From assembly GCA_009692585.1 (NCBI GenBank), contig SHYX01000009.1:1-64000 (forward strand): a DNA stretch of 64,000 nt. Reading direction: 5' to 3'. The stretch comes from Myxococcales bacterium. Lineage in GTDB: Bacteria; Myxococcota; UBA796; SXON01. Below are positions 1 through 7,996 of the stretch, piece after piece; the stretch's first letter is position 1; the number at the start of each line of letters is the position of its first letter. A model generated the notes under the pieces. The model had not been told where the DNA came from, did no database searches, and saw only the letters and a program-made list of their open reading frames with translations. Made by a program: the position numbers and the translations under genes.

Positions 1-279
1 CGCTGCCGAGCCGCGAGCAATCCTGAAGTGATTCCTGCTGACGGCCCCCTGACTGGAGGCCCCGCTTGCGGGTCAGGCCTGCCGGAGCCAACCGGTGGAC
101 CGCAGGAGGCGAACGTCGAAGTGCGACCTCACCCAGGCGGCGACTACCGGCAGCGTGAGGATCGGGAGCGCAACAACGAGGTCGTCATCGCCGTTGTCGG
201 TGACTCACGCGATGTGCGAGTCGATTTCGATGACCCTGACGATCTCCGCTCAGAAGTCACAACCGCCGAACGCGGCTAG
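1..279 (+). CDS. 3' end of an unrecognised protein gene
   Basis: The frame is open from the window edge to a TAG at 277-279. Its last bases, CTAG, are shared with the TAG of the convergent ssb gene, a common tail-to-tail arrangement. About 92 residues are visible. The C-terminal half is charged and plausible as protein ([17 protein letters not shown], then an Asp-rich segment), with a fair share of G or C at third codon positions. No family is recognised. A GTG at 28 could also start a short 83-residue protein. Existence is inferred from the open frame and the overlap only, so it could be chance in a high-GC genome. Confidence 0.4.
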   Translation, partial: RCRAASNPEVIPADGPLTGGPACGSGLPEPTGGPQEANVEVRPHPGGDYRQREDRERNNEVVIAVVGDSRDVRVDFDDPDDLRSEVTTAERG

Positions 280-785
280 AACGGAATGTCGTCGTCCCCG
301 CCCTGAAAGGGCGGAGCCTCCTGCAAGGGCTGACCCTCGTCCCGGCGCTGGCCACCACCACCACCACCACCACCACCACCACCCGAGCGGCCGCCGCCGT
401 ATCCGTCACGACCCCCACCGCCGCCCTCATCGGCGCCCCCGCCAGCCCCGCCAGCCCCGCCAGCCCCACCGAGGAACCGAACGACTTCGGCCACCACCTC
501 GGTGTTGTACCGGTCTTTGCCCTCTTTGTCCTGCCACTTCCGCGTCTGCAGGCGCCCTTCGATGTAGAGCTGCTTGCCCTTCTTGCAGTACCTGTGGACG
601 TTCTCCGCGTCGCGGCCCCACACCACGACGGTGTGCCACTCGGTGCGTTCCTGGAGATTGCCTTCCTTGTCCTTGAATTTGTCGGTCGTGGCCACGCGCA
701 ACGACCCCACAGACTGCCCGCCACCCGTGGAGCGCAGCTCCGGGTCCTGACCGAGATTACCGATGAGAATGACCTTGTTGACCAT
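276..785 (-). CDS. ssb: single-stranded DNA-binding protein
   Basis: SSB coats single-stranded DNA during replication, recombination and repair and recruits partner proteins through its acidic tip. The 169-residue protein starts [18 protein letters not shown], the classical OB-fold opening, and has [14 protein letters not shown] and an [10 protein letters not shown] strand within the first 105 residues. A low-complexity Gly/Arg-rich linker follows (about residues 106-150, including a run of 11 Gly encoded by GGN triplets; on the plus strand this is the CCA-repeat tract near 353-382). The protein ends in the conserved tip DDDIPF. The length is typical of bacterial SSB. It stands alone, tail-to-tail with the partial gene at the window edge. 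Confidence 0.97.
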   Translation of the reverse strand: MVNKVILIGNLGQDPELRSTGGGQSVGSLRVATTDKFKDKEGNLQERTEWHTVVVWGRDAENVHRYCKKGKQLYIEGRLQTRKWQDKEGKDRYNTEVVAEVVRFLGGAGGAGGAGGGADEGGGGGRDGYGGGRSGGGGGGGGGGGQRRDEGQPLQEAPPFQGGDDDIPF

Positions 786-889
786 AGATGCCCCAGGAGA
801 GACTGCGGATGTATCATCCCGGCCTGCCAGATTCTGGCTGGATCGACAAGCGCCGAGCCGGCTGTTCCCCGGCGCGGTACGATCACCCC

Positions 890-1422
890 GTGCCGCTCCG
901 CGTTCTGTTGATCCAAGACGACACGAAGGGCTGATACCGCATGATCTTGATTCGGCTCGGCGCTCGCCTGTGCCCGACCCGTCCGGCTTCGTTGGGACCT
1001 CCTCCCGTGTCTCGACACGCTCGTCGGCCCCGCCTTGCCAGCGGGGCCGTTCACGACGGCGATCATCCGATCCGAATCTGCGTCAGTCGGTATGACCCGA
1101 GCGTTTCGAGAGCGCCCGGCGGCGGTCATCACCGACCTGTCCCTGCCGGCGATGGACGGCGCAACCATCGCCGCCTCGCTGCGGCTGGCGCCGGGACGCC
1201 GCCCACAGGTGATCCTCCTCTGCGACGGCGAGGCCACCGCCGAATTCCCCGCCGCGTCACATTCTCGAAGCCGCCATCTTTTCCGGACGCCGCAGGTCCA
1301 ACTGAGCCCCGATGCCAAGTTCCCCCTTTACTGGTTGGGCCTCCTGCACTACGAGCATGGGGAGTCGGACGAACCCAGAGTTCGAGTTGGCCCGCGAGAC
1401 CATGAGGCTGATCCCCATATGA
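890..1422 (+). pseudogene. decayed response-regulator receiver / TPR gene remnant
   Basis: No intact gene fits this stretch, yet protein-like fragments lie in changing frames. A GTG at 890 opens with [14 protein letters not shown], like the first strand and acidic pocket of a receiver domain, then stops at 932-934. Near 1098-1200 another frame reads AAVITDLSLPAMDGATIAASL, the phospho-acceptor Asp region of a receiver. At about 1309-1360 comes FPLYWLGLLHYEHGE, and in a third frame up to the TGA at 1420-1422 FELARETMRLIPI; joined, these resemble one TPR helix pair. The simplest reading is a frameshifted remnant. The receiver frame is open into the next gene, so a gene caller may attach it there. 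Homology was judged by eye only. Confidence 0.35.
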
Positions 1423-2867
1423 CTGCCACCCCCCTGCACCAAGCGCTCTGCGGGCGGGCCCTCGCGGGCGCGACCGGGGCCCTGAACTGGACCGACGGCA
1501 AGCGCCGCCGCGTGTTCTTTTTCGCGAGTGGGCAGTTGGCCCTGGTGCAGTCCAATCTGCGCAGCGAATCGCCCGAGACGTTGTCCGAACTCGATCCCAC
1601 GCTCGTGGGCGCCGCGCTCGTCACCGCCGTAGGGCGCGCCCGCGTGCTCGGCGCCCTCAAGGAGCCCGGCGGTGAGCTCCGCTGGATGCCCGACGCCACC
1701 GCACCCAAGGCCGAACCGGTCGACCTTGGCGCCGTCGTGTATGAAGCGGGCACCCGTCGCCCCGGGATCAGCTCGTGGCCGAAGCTCGCCGGCGCAGCGG
1801 GCTCGTGGTTGTCGCGACAAGACATGCCGCATGAACTGCAGGCCTACCTCGCGGATCTCGACGGGTCCCGCACCCTGGACGAACTCCTCAGCTATGCCCC
1901 GGGCGGACCGGAGGCAGCCGAGCGCTGGATTCAGATCGCGTTCACCATGGGCGCGATCATCGACACCGGGATCGAGTCGTCGCCCTACGAGGTGCGGAAC
2001 GTGAAGAAGCAGGGTGCGTCGCCTGGGCCGGCAGCGGGGAGCGTCGACGACATCGCGTCGCTGATCTCCGACGGACTGGGGCAGGAGCGCCCGGCGACGC
2101 CGGTGGCGTCGCCGATCGACGCCACCTCGGTGCGGTTCGGCCCCGCCTTGCCGAGAATCCGCAACGCCCTGAACTTCTTCGCGGTGCTGGGAGTGCAGTG
2201 GGATGACCCGACGGAGTCGATGCGCCGTGCCTACATCACCCTCGCCCGCGACCTCCACCCGGATCGGTACGCGCGTGACAGCGCCGAGATCCAGGCAGTC
2301 GCGGCTGAGCTGTTCGACAAGATTCGCGCCGCCTGGGAGACCCTCAATGATGACGCCAAGCGGGAAGCCTACATCAAGCGGGTAATCCACGGCGAGAAGA
2401 CCGAGGACGAGTTGGCGATGGAAAAGGTCCGCGCGATCCTCGACGCCGAGGAGGACTTCAAGCGTGCGCTCAACGACTTCCACGCCGGTCGGCTGAGCTC
2501 CGCCCACGAGCTCTTCCTCAAGGTGAGCGCCGCCGTCCCCGAGGAGGCAGAATTCGCCGCCTACGCTGGCTACACCACCTTTCGCATCCACCACAACAAG
2601 GACCTTGCCAGGGCGGATGCCGGGGCGCAGCAGGTTCGCGACGCGCTGGAACGAAACGAACGGCTCGACAGCGCCTGGGTGCTCCTGGGCCTGACCCAGG
2701 CCGCACGCGGCGACACCACATCTGCCCGCGAGTCCTACGTCAAGGCCCTTCGCCTCAAGCCGTCCAACCCCGATGCCGTCCGCGAGATGAAGCGGCTGGA
2801 GCGCGACAAGGGCCAGGGCGAACCCGCCGGCGGTGGACTCTTCAACAAGCTCTTCGGAAAGAAGTAG
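1419..2867 (+). CDS. DUF4388 (PATAN)-J-domain-TPR protein
   Basis: A 482-residue cytoplasmic protein with three parts. Residues about 5-100 resemble a DUF4388/PATAN domain (GALNWTDGKRRRVFFFASGQ), a signalling module common in myxobacteria. Residues about 250-315 form a J domain with the diagnostic LHPDRY motif and so could stimulate an Hsp70 ATPase. The C-terminal 150 residues look like TPR repeats (YAGYTTFRIH, SAWVLLGLTQAARGD). The ATG at 1419 was chosen because it begins the recognisable domain; the frame stays open upstream to about 1035 through the apparently decayed receiver sequence. It overlaps the TGA of a short upstream frame. The role is inferred as a co-chaperone or signalling scaffold; the Hsp70 partner is not in the window. 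Confidence 0.85.
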   Translation: MTATPLHQALCGRALAGATGALNWTDGKRRRVFFFASGQLALVQSNLRSESPETLSELDPTLVGAALVTAVGRARVLGALKEPGGELRWMPDATAPKAEPVDLGAVVYEAGTRRPGISSWPKLAGAAGSWLSRQDMPHELQAYLADLDGSRTLDELLSYAPGGPEAAERWIQIAFTMGAIIDTGIESSPYEVRNVKKQGASPGPAAGSVDDIASLISDGLGQERPATPVASPIDATSVRFGPALPRIRNALNFFAVLGVQWDDPTESMRRAYITLARDLHPDRYARDSAEIQAVAAELFDKIRAAWETLNDDAKREAYIKRVIHGEKTEDELAMEKVRAILDAEEDFKRALNDFHAGRLSSAHELFLKVSAAVPEEAEFAAYAGYTTFRIHHNKDLARADAGAQQVRDALERNERLDSAWVLLGLTQAARGDTTSARESYVKALRLKPSNPDAVREMKRLERDKGQGEPAGGGLFNKLFGKK

Positions 2868-2870
2868 TCG

Positions 2871-4130
2871 TCAGGCCGACAGGGGCAACGCGCCGGCGGG
2901 CCCCGCCAACGACAACCCGTGCGCCACGAGAACCCGATCACAGCGATCGATGACCTGACGCACGTAGCGACGCTTCTCCGCATAAGTACCAGGGTAGAAA
3001 CTTCGCTTGAAGCCATGTATCACGATATCTCGCAGCTCTCGCGGAGTGAGCTTTGCGTGACGCACGGCGAGGCTCAACTCCCGGGTGACGGTGGTGTGGG
3101 AGACAAGGCGGTTGTCGGTGCAGATGGCCACGCTGATGCGGCTGTCCAGCATCTGCCGGACCGCATGCGCCTCGACCGTGCCGATGCTCGGATTGGTCTG
3201 GAGGTTCGACGTGATGCAGACCTCGATGGTGACGCGGCGATCCGCGACATACTCCGCCAGACGGCCCGCGAACTTCGTCCGATCCGCGATGCGCGGGTCG
3301 ACGATGCGCTCGGGCGAAAACAGCAGGTACCCGTGCCCGATGCGGTCGGCGTGCAGCGCGGTGATCGCCTGAAAGATCGACTCCGCACCGTACGCTTCTC
3401 CGGCATGCACGGTCTTGTGGAGGAAGTTTGCGTGTGCGAACGCGTAGGCCTCCTGATGGTCGATGGCCGGGTAGCCGTCCTCCTGACCCGCGAGGTCGAA
3501 GCCGACGACCGGGATTCCCGCCTCATCCCGAGCCCAGACCGCCTCCCGGGCCAACTCCAGGCTGGCGAGCCCCGCCAGCGCCCGCCGCGGCGCGCTGGGG
3601 AGCGCATGCAAAAGCTGGCGATAATAGCCTGAAAAATGCTCGGTGAACATCCGCAGTGCACAGACGATGATCCCGTAGCGGAAGTCAGGCTCTCCCGCCG
3701 GCACCGTGGGCGCGATCTCCCGCTGGGCGCGGGCGAGGCCGCTGTTGACCGCCGCGAGCACGGCCCGGGTGCCGAATCCTTCGTGCTGGTGGAGTTGCGG
3801 CGCGAAGCGAACTTCGACATAGCGTACCCCCTCGTCCCAATTGTCGAGCGCGAACTCGTAGGCGACGCGCTCCAACGCCTCAGCGTCCTGCATCACCGCG
3901 CACGTCCATGCGAACCCGGCGAGGTAGTCGGGGAGGTCGACGTAGTGCGGCTTGAACACCAGTTCGTTGAGACCGTCGGGCGTCTGAGACGGAAGCGCCA
4001 CCCCACGCTCGCGTGCCAACTCGATCAGCGTGCCGAGGCGTAGCGATCCGTCAAGGTGCACGTGGAGGTCGGTCTTCGGCAGGGCGGCGAGGAGCTTGTC
4101 GAGGTCGAGCGCCATGCAAACGGCTATCAT
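2871..4130 (-). CDS. add: adenosine deaminase family protein
   Basis: A metal-dependent hydrolase of the adenosine/AMP deaminase family (TIM barrel, Zn or other divalent metal), expected to deaminate adenosine or a related purine. Visible motifs are TDLHVHLDGS near the N-terminus (two metal His), HAGEAYGAES in the middle, the HADRIGHG His, and SNLQTN. The usual final metal motif (S/T)DDP is replaced by AICTDNRLVSHTT, so one Asp of the classical pair is Asn; this occurs in deaminase subfamilies, and the exact substrate is therefore open. At 419 residues it is longer than E. coli Add. The start could be the ATG at 4130 or an internal ATG at 4115. Only 8 bp separate the 4130 start from the divergent Trp-rich gene. 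It converges with the DUF4388/J-domain gene, 3 bp away. Confidence 0.88.
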   Translation of the reverse strand: MIAVCMALDLDKLLAALPKTDLHVHLDGSLRLGTLIELARERGVALPSQTPDGLNELVFKPHYVDLPDYLAGFAWTCAVMQDAEALERVAYEFALDNWDEGVRYVEVRFAPQLHQHEGFGTRAVLAAVNSGLARAQREIAPTVPAGEPDFRYGIIVCALRMFTEHFSGYYRQLLHALPSAPRRALAGLASLELAREAVWARDEAGIPVVGFDLAGQEDGYPAIDHQEAYAFAHANFLHKTVHAGEAYGAESIFQAITALHADRIGHGYLLFSPERIVDPRIADRTKFAGRLAEYVADRRVTIEVCITSNLQTNPSIGTVEAHAVRQMLDSRISVAICTDNRLVSHTTVTRELSLAVRHAKLTPRELRDIVIHGFKRSFYPGTYAEKRRYVRQVIDRCDRVLVAHGLSLAGPAGALPLSA

Positions 4131-4138
4131 CTGCGCCC

Positions 4139-4549
4139 ATGTTCCTCACCTGTCTGTCTGTCCTGTTCGCCGCCGTCGGATTGGTCTCGACCGCCGAGGC
4201 GCGGCCGCGCCACCGCCCGCCACCCCGCTCGATCGTCATGGGCCCGAGGGTCCACGTGATCGTCAATCCCTGGGTCCCCAACTGGGTGCCCGCCGCGCGT
4301 GCCGGCTGGGTGTGGGTCAATGGGGACTGGCTTGACGAGCGCTGGCGGCCCGGGCACTGGCGACCGGCCGCGCCGCGAATGGGGTGGTTGTGGGTGCCGG
4401 GCTTCTGGACCCACGCGGTGTACGTCGACGGCTACTGGCGCGAAGACGCGCGGCACGGGAAGGAGTGGGTCGACGGCTATTACGACGACGAGGGGATATG
4501 GATCCCCGGCTACTGGGGACCGGCGGCCGTGCACCACGAGTACGAGTAG
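4139..4549 (+). CDS. secreted Trp/Tyr-rich protein with WxxGxW repeats
   Basis: A 136-residue protein with a clear Sec signal peptide (residues 1-21, cleavage after AEA). The mature chain holds 14 Trp in about 115 residues, in repeated units such as WVWVNGDW, WRPGHW, WLWVPGFW, YVDGYW and WIPGYWGP. This matches the YxWVPGYW-type repeat seen in many proteobacterial envelope proteins, whose function is not established. The start is fixed by the signal peptide; no Shine-Dalgarno sequence is visible just upstream, so a leaderless mRNA is possible. Its TAG overlaps the GTG of the following radical SAM gene, which suggests translational coupling. It is divergent from the deaminase with an 8 bp gap. 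Whether it is a substrate of the two downstream enzymes is speculation. Confidence 0.85.
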   Translation: MFLTCLSVLFAAVGLVSTAEARPRHRPPPRSIVMGPRVHVIVNPWVPNWVPAARAGWVWVNGDWLDERWRPGHWRPAAPRMGWLWVPGFWTHAVYVDGYWREDARHGKEWVDGYYDDEGIWIPGYWGPAAVHHEYE

Positions 4550-5607
4550 TGTCGACACGGGCGCCCGCTGGCAGCTACGTGGTCATCGAGACCACCAATC
4601 AATGCAGTCTCGCCTGCGTGCATTGCTCCGTTTCGGAGGGCGGCGCCCACCCACACAATCAGGGTGTCGGCTTCATCACGCCGGCCCTGTTCCAGCACAT
4701 CCTGGACCAACTCGTGGTGATGGGGGCGCGCTTCGACACGCTGATCCCCTTCTGGCTGGGCGAGCCGTTGATCCATCCCGAGTTCGGGACGCTCTACCGG
4801 GCGGGCCTGCGGGCGGCCTCGGAGGGTGGCGTGTTCCAACGCGTAGAGTTGCATACCAACGCCACCCACCTGGGTCGCGACCGGCTGAAAATCGCCCTGA
4901 ACGCGTCGCCGGTCCCGCAGACCTGGCACTTCTCGCTCGACTGTGCCACTCCAGAGCGGTACCTGCGCATCAAGGGGCGTGACCTCTTCGACACCGTGGA
5001 AACCAACCTCCATGGGTTTTTGGACGAGAGTCGCCGCACCGGCGCGCGCTGGCCCCGGCCGGTCTTCCAGATGATCGTCGGCGAGAACAACGCGGACCAG
5101 GTGGAGGCCTTCGCCGCCCGCTGGACGGCGGCTTGTGCCCTTCGCCAGCGCCCCGTGCGGCTGGCCGCCCAGGTGGTGCCCCCCGGCGAAGACGCGATCA
5201 TCTTCTTCCGCCAGCTCGATGCCCCGACGCCGGCGGCGCAACAACGCGCGAACATCGCCTTCCGCGCCGGCATGTCGCGACTGGGGCTGCCCCTGCCCAA
5301 ACCGGCCGCCACCCCCGAGGCGCTCAGCGCGAGCCCCGGCGTGTGCAGCTGCTTCTGGAAGAGCCCGGTCATCGGTTGGGACGGGCGGGTCACCACCTGT
5401 GTGCGCGACAATCGCTTCGAAAACCTGCTCGGCAATGTTCTTGACACTCCACTCGCCCAACTCTGGTGGGGCGAACGGATGCGCCGGGGGCGGGCCGCCG
5501 CGTCCACGGGACGTTACGACGGCTTCGCTGCCTGTCACGACTGTTACATTCCCCGCTCCTCGAACTACACCGACATCACCCCCGCGGAGATCGCGGCGTG
5601 CGCGTAG
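4549..5607 (+). CDS. radical SAM/SPASM-domain protein (first of pair)
   Basis: A 352-residue radical SAM enzyme. Cys19, Cys23 and Cys26 (CSLACVHC) form the CxxxCxxC site for the SAM-binding 4Fe-4S cluster. The barrel follows, with FWLGEPLIHPEF standing in for the GGEP motif. The C-terminal part holds a SPASM-like Cys set (CSCFWKSPVIGWDGRVTTC, then CHDC) that would carry auxiliary clusters. SPASM proteins usually modify peptides or proteins, or act in maturation. The GTG start at 4549 uses the last base of the upstream TAG, and the stop lies inside the next gene, so three genes are coupled. The substrate cannot be read from the sequence. The modified sugar of the GGEP motif position (LGEP) is unusual but tolerated in the superfamily. 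Confidence 0.85.
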   Translation: MSTRAPAGSYVVIETTNQCSLACVHCSVSEGGAHPHNQGVGFITPALFQHILDQLVVMGARFDTLIPFWLGEPLIHPEFGTLYRAGLRAASEGGVFQRVELHTNATHLGRDRLKIALNASPVPQTWHFSLDCATPERYLRIKGRDLFDTVETNLHGFLDESRRTGARWPRPVFQMIVGENNADQVEAFAARWTAACALRQRPVRLAAQVVPPGEDAIIFFRQLDAPTPAAQQRANIAFRAGMSRLGLPLPKPAATPEALSASPGVCSCFWKSPVIGWDGRVTTCVRDNRFENLLGNVLDTPLAQLWWGERMRRGRAAASTGRYDGFAACHDCYIPRSSNYTDITPAEIAACA

Positions 5608-6602
5608 GCGACAACTCACTCGCCGATCGCCTGCTCGCTGCCGCCCGGCTGCGGTCGGCGCCGAAGCGACCCACGCAGGTACACCTGTCGGTGACCGACC
5701 GATGTTTTCTACCCTGTGGCCATTGTGACATCTACAAGAACGAGACCACCGACCTCCCGGAGGAGACCTGGGCCAAGGTCATCGACGAGCTGGCGGTCTG
5801 GCTGGGGCCGGTTTCGGTGAACTTCGTCGGTGGGGAGCCCCTCTTGCGCCCCGACCTGGAGCGCTTGATGGGGCGGGCCACCGAACGCGGAATGACCGTG
5901 ACCTTCAACACCAACGCGTGGTTGTTGAACGACAAACGGGCGCGGGCGCTCGCCGACGCCGGGGTGAGCGTCGCCTACCTGTCGTGTGATGGCGTCCAGG
6001 AGGCGACCGTCGACCACAGTCGCGGCCGAGCCGGGAGCTGGAAGAAGGTGCGGGAGGCCTGCGACCGCCTTGACGCGCTGCCCAATCCCCGCGTGGTCAT
6101 CTCCTGCATCCTTCACGGCGGCAACGCGGCCGAGGTCGGTCCGCTCCTCGCGTGGTGCCGGTCGCGCGGCTACGAGCTCGTCGTGCAGCCTCTATACCAG
6201 AACTTCGGGAACAACGCCTATGATCCGTCGTGGTGGCGCCGCAGCGACATGTGGCCCACCGATCTGGCTCCCATCGACGAGGCGCTCGACATCCTGGTGG
6301 CCGAGCGGCGCGCCGCCGGCAAGGTGTGCAACGCCGTCGGGCAACTCGAGGCCTTCCGCCGCTATTTCCGAAACCCGAGTGTCGAGAACGGCCAGGTCTG
6401 CAAGGCGGGCCACAGCGACCTTGCCTTCGATCCCGCCGGAAACGTGCGTCTCTGCTACTTCCTGGAGCCGGTCGGCACCCTCACCGACGGACGGTCCCTG
6501 GCCAGGATGTGGAACGATGCCACGACGCTGCGCCGGCGCTACGAAGTGCACACCTGCACCCGTAGCTGCAACCTGCTCAACTGCAACTTCGGTGGTGAGT
6601 GA
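5598..6602 (+). CDS. radical SAM/SPASM-like protein (second of pair)
   Basis: A 334-residue radical SAM enzyme with Cys36, Cys40 and Cys43 (CFLPCGHC) as the SAM cluster site and a canonical NFVGGEPLLRPD motif about 50 residues later. The C-terminal region has a Cys arrangement (VCKAGHSDLAFDPAGNVRLC, then CTRSCNLLNC) typical of SPASM-like auxiliary cluster domains. The GTG at 5598 overlaps the end of the preceding radical SAM gene by 10 bp, so the two are co-translated. The paralogues differ strongly in sequence, which suggests successive or heteromeric steps rather than a recent duplication. Its product is unknown. It is the last gene of the three-gene unit and converges on serS. Confidence 0.86.
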   Translation: MRVGDNSLADRLLAAARLRSAPKRPTQVHLSVTDRCFLPCGHCDIYKNETTDLPEETWAKVIDELAVWLGPVSVNFVGGEPLLRPDLERLMGRATERGMTVTFNTNAWLLNDKRARALADAGVSVAYLSCDGVQEATVDHSRGRAGSWKKVREACDRLDALPNPRVVISCILHGGNAAEVGPLLAWCRSRGYELVVQPLYQNFGNNAYDPSWWRRSDMWPTDLAPIDEALDILVAERRAAGKVCNAVGQLEAFRRYFRNPSVENGQVCKAGHSDLAFDPAGNVRLCYFLEPVGTLTDGRSLARMWNDATTLRRRYEVHTCTRSCNLLNCNFGGE

Positions 6603-6639
6603 CTCTGATGATGGCTCCGGGAGTCGCGGCACGCGGCGT

Positions 6640-6654
6640 GGGTGACCCTCACCC
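6640..6654. terminator. short GC hairpin between convergent genes
   Basis: GGGTGA and TCACCC pair as a 6 bp stem with a 3-base loop, overlapping the serS stop codon and lying 38 bp after the radical SAM gene. No T-run follows on either strand. It may be a weak bidirectional terminator. Confidence 0.2.
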
Positions 6655-7944
6655 GATACGCGTCAATCCTCCCATGTAGGGCCGGAGCGCATCCGGTACC
6701 CGGATGCTGCCGTCTGGCTGCTGGTAGTTCTCGATGATCGCAACCAGGGTGCGACCGACGGCGAGGCCCGAGCCATTCAGCGTGTGACACAGCGTCGTCT
6801 TCTTGTCACCTTCGCGTTTGAACCGCAGCTTCAACCGCCGTGACTGGTAGTCCGAGAACCATGTGCACGAGCTGATTTCCCGGTAGGCCGATTGCCCGGG
6901 CAGCCAGACCTCGAGATCGTAGCCCTTGGCTCCCCCGTTGCCGACATCCCCCGCACACCGCGCCACCGTCTGGTAGGGGAGCCCCAGGCGCTCCAAGACC
7001 GCCTCGGCGTGATGGGTCAAGGTCTCGAGCGCCGCCGCCCCGTCCTCGGGTCGGGTGATCCACACCAGCTCGACCTTGTGGAACTGGTGCTGACGGATGA
7101 GCCCGCGGGTGTCGCGACCGGCCGAACCGGCCTCGCTTCGAAAACATGGGGTCAGCGCAAAGTAGCGAATCGGAAGCGCCGCGTCCCCCAACACCTCGTC
7201 GCGATGCAGATTGGTGACCGGCACCTCCGCCGTGGGCACGAGGTAGGCCGCCTGGCCGGCGAGCTCGACGGTGAGCTTGAACAGATCCTCCTCGAACTTG
7301 GGAAGTTGACCCGTGCCCACCATGCACTCGGCCGTGACGACGTAGGGGACGAGCACCTCGGTGTAGCCATGGGCTTCGGCGACGTCGCAGAAGAAACTCG
7401 CCAGCGCCCGCTCCATCTTCGCGAGCGCGCCACGCAACACGTAGAAACGACTGCCGGACAATTTCGCGGCGCGGGCGGGATCGTAGAGGCCCAGCGCCTC
7501 GGCGAGGTCGTCGTGGGTTCGGCCGGTCAGCTGCCGCGCCTCGACGCCCCAGTTCCGCACCACGACGTTGCCGGTCTCGTCCTCACCCTCCGGCGTGTCG
7601 GCGTGGACCTGATTCGGCAGGGTCAGGATCAGCCTGGCTTCTTCCGCCCCAAGGTCCTCGACCAGCGCATCGAGCGCCGCCGCCCGTTCGCTGGCGATCC
7701 GCACCTGGACCTTGAGCCCCTCGGCCTCTTCTCGCCGTCCCGTCTTCATCAAACCCCCGATCTCGGGCGAGAGGCGGTTCCGGACGGCCAACTGCTCGTC
7801 GCGTTCGGTCTGGGCGGCGCGGCGGCGGGCGATGACGGAGACCAGCGCATCGACGTTGGCCAGCGCGGCGGCGGTGGCGCCGCGGCGGCGGAGGCTGGCG
7901 CGGACGAGGTCGGGTTGGGTGGCGACCAGGTTGGGATCGATCAT
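6649..7944 (-). CDS. serS: serine--tRNA ligase
   Basis: Seryl-tRNA synthetase charges tRNA-Ser in the cytoplasm. The 431-residue protein is the usual bacterial length. The N-terminal 110 residues form the long antiparallel coiled-coil arm that grips the tRNA (MIDPNLVATQPDLV, then heptad-rich RREEAEGLKVQVRIASERA). Class II motif 2 is seen in CFRSEAGSAGRDTRGLIRQH and motif 3 in GSGLAVGRTLVAIIENYQ. It is transcribed away from rsmG and converges on the radical SAM pair. Nothing unusual is visible. Confidence 0.97.
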   Translation of the reverse strand: MIDPNLVATQPDLVRASLRRRGATAAALANVDALVSVIARRRAAQTERDEQLAVRNRLSPEIGGLMKTGRREEAEGLKVQVRIASERAAALDALVEDLGAEEARLILTLPNQVHADTPEGEDETGNVVVRNWGVEARQLTGRTHDDLAEALGLYDPARAAKLSGSRFYVLRGALAKMERALASFFCDVAEAHGYTEVLVPYVVTAECMVGTGQLPKFEEDLFKLTVELAGQAAYLVPTAEVPVTNLHRDEVLGDAALPIRYFALTPCFRSEAGSAGRDTRGLIRQHQFHKVELVWITRPEDGAAALETLTHHAEAVLERLGLPYQTVARCAGDVGNGGAKGYDLEVWLPGQSAYREISSCTWFSDYQSRRLKLRFKREGDKKTTLCHTLNGSGLAVGRTLVAIIENYQQPDGSIRVPDALRPYMGGLTRIG

Positions 7945-7996
7945 GGCGGCACCGGCCTAACGCGGGGGCGTCAGCGGTTCCGCGGTATAGTGACCC

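Noticed and set aside
95..676. Open frame with a poly-His run
   Set aside because: The His run is the antisense reading of the Gly-codon repeat in the ssb linker.
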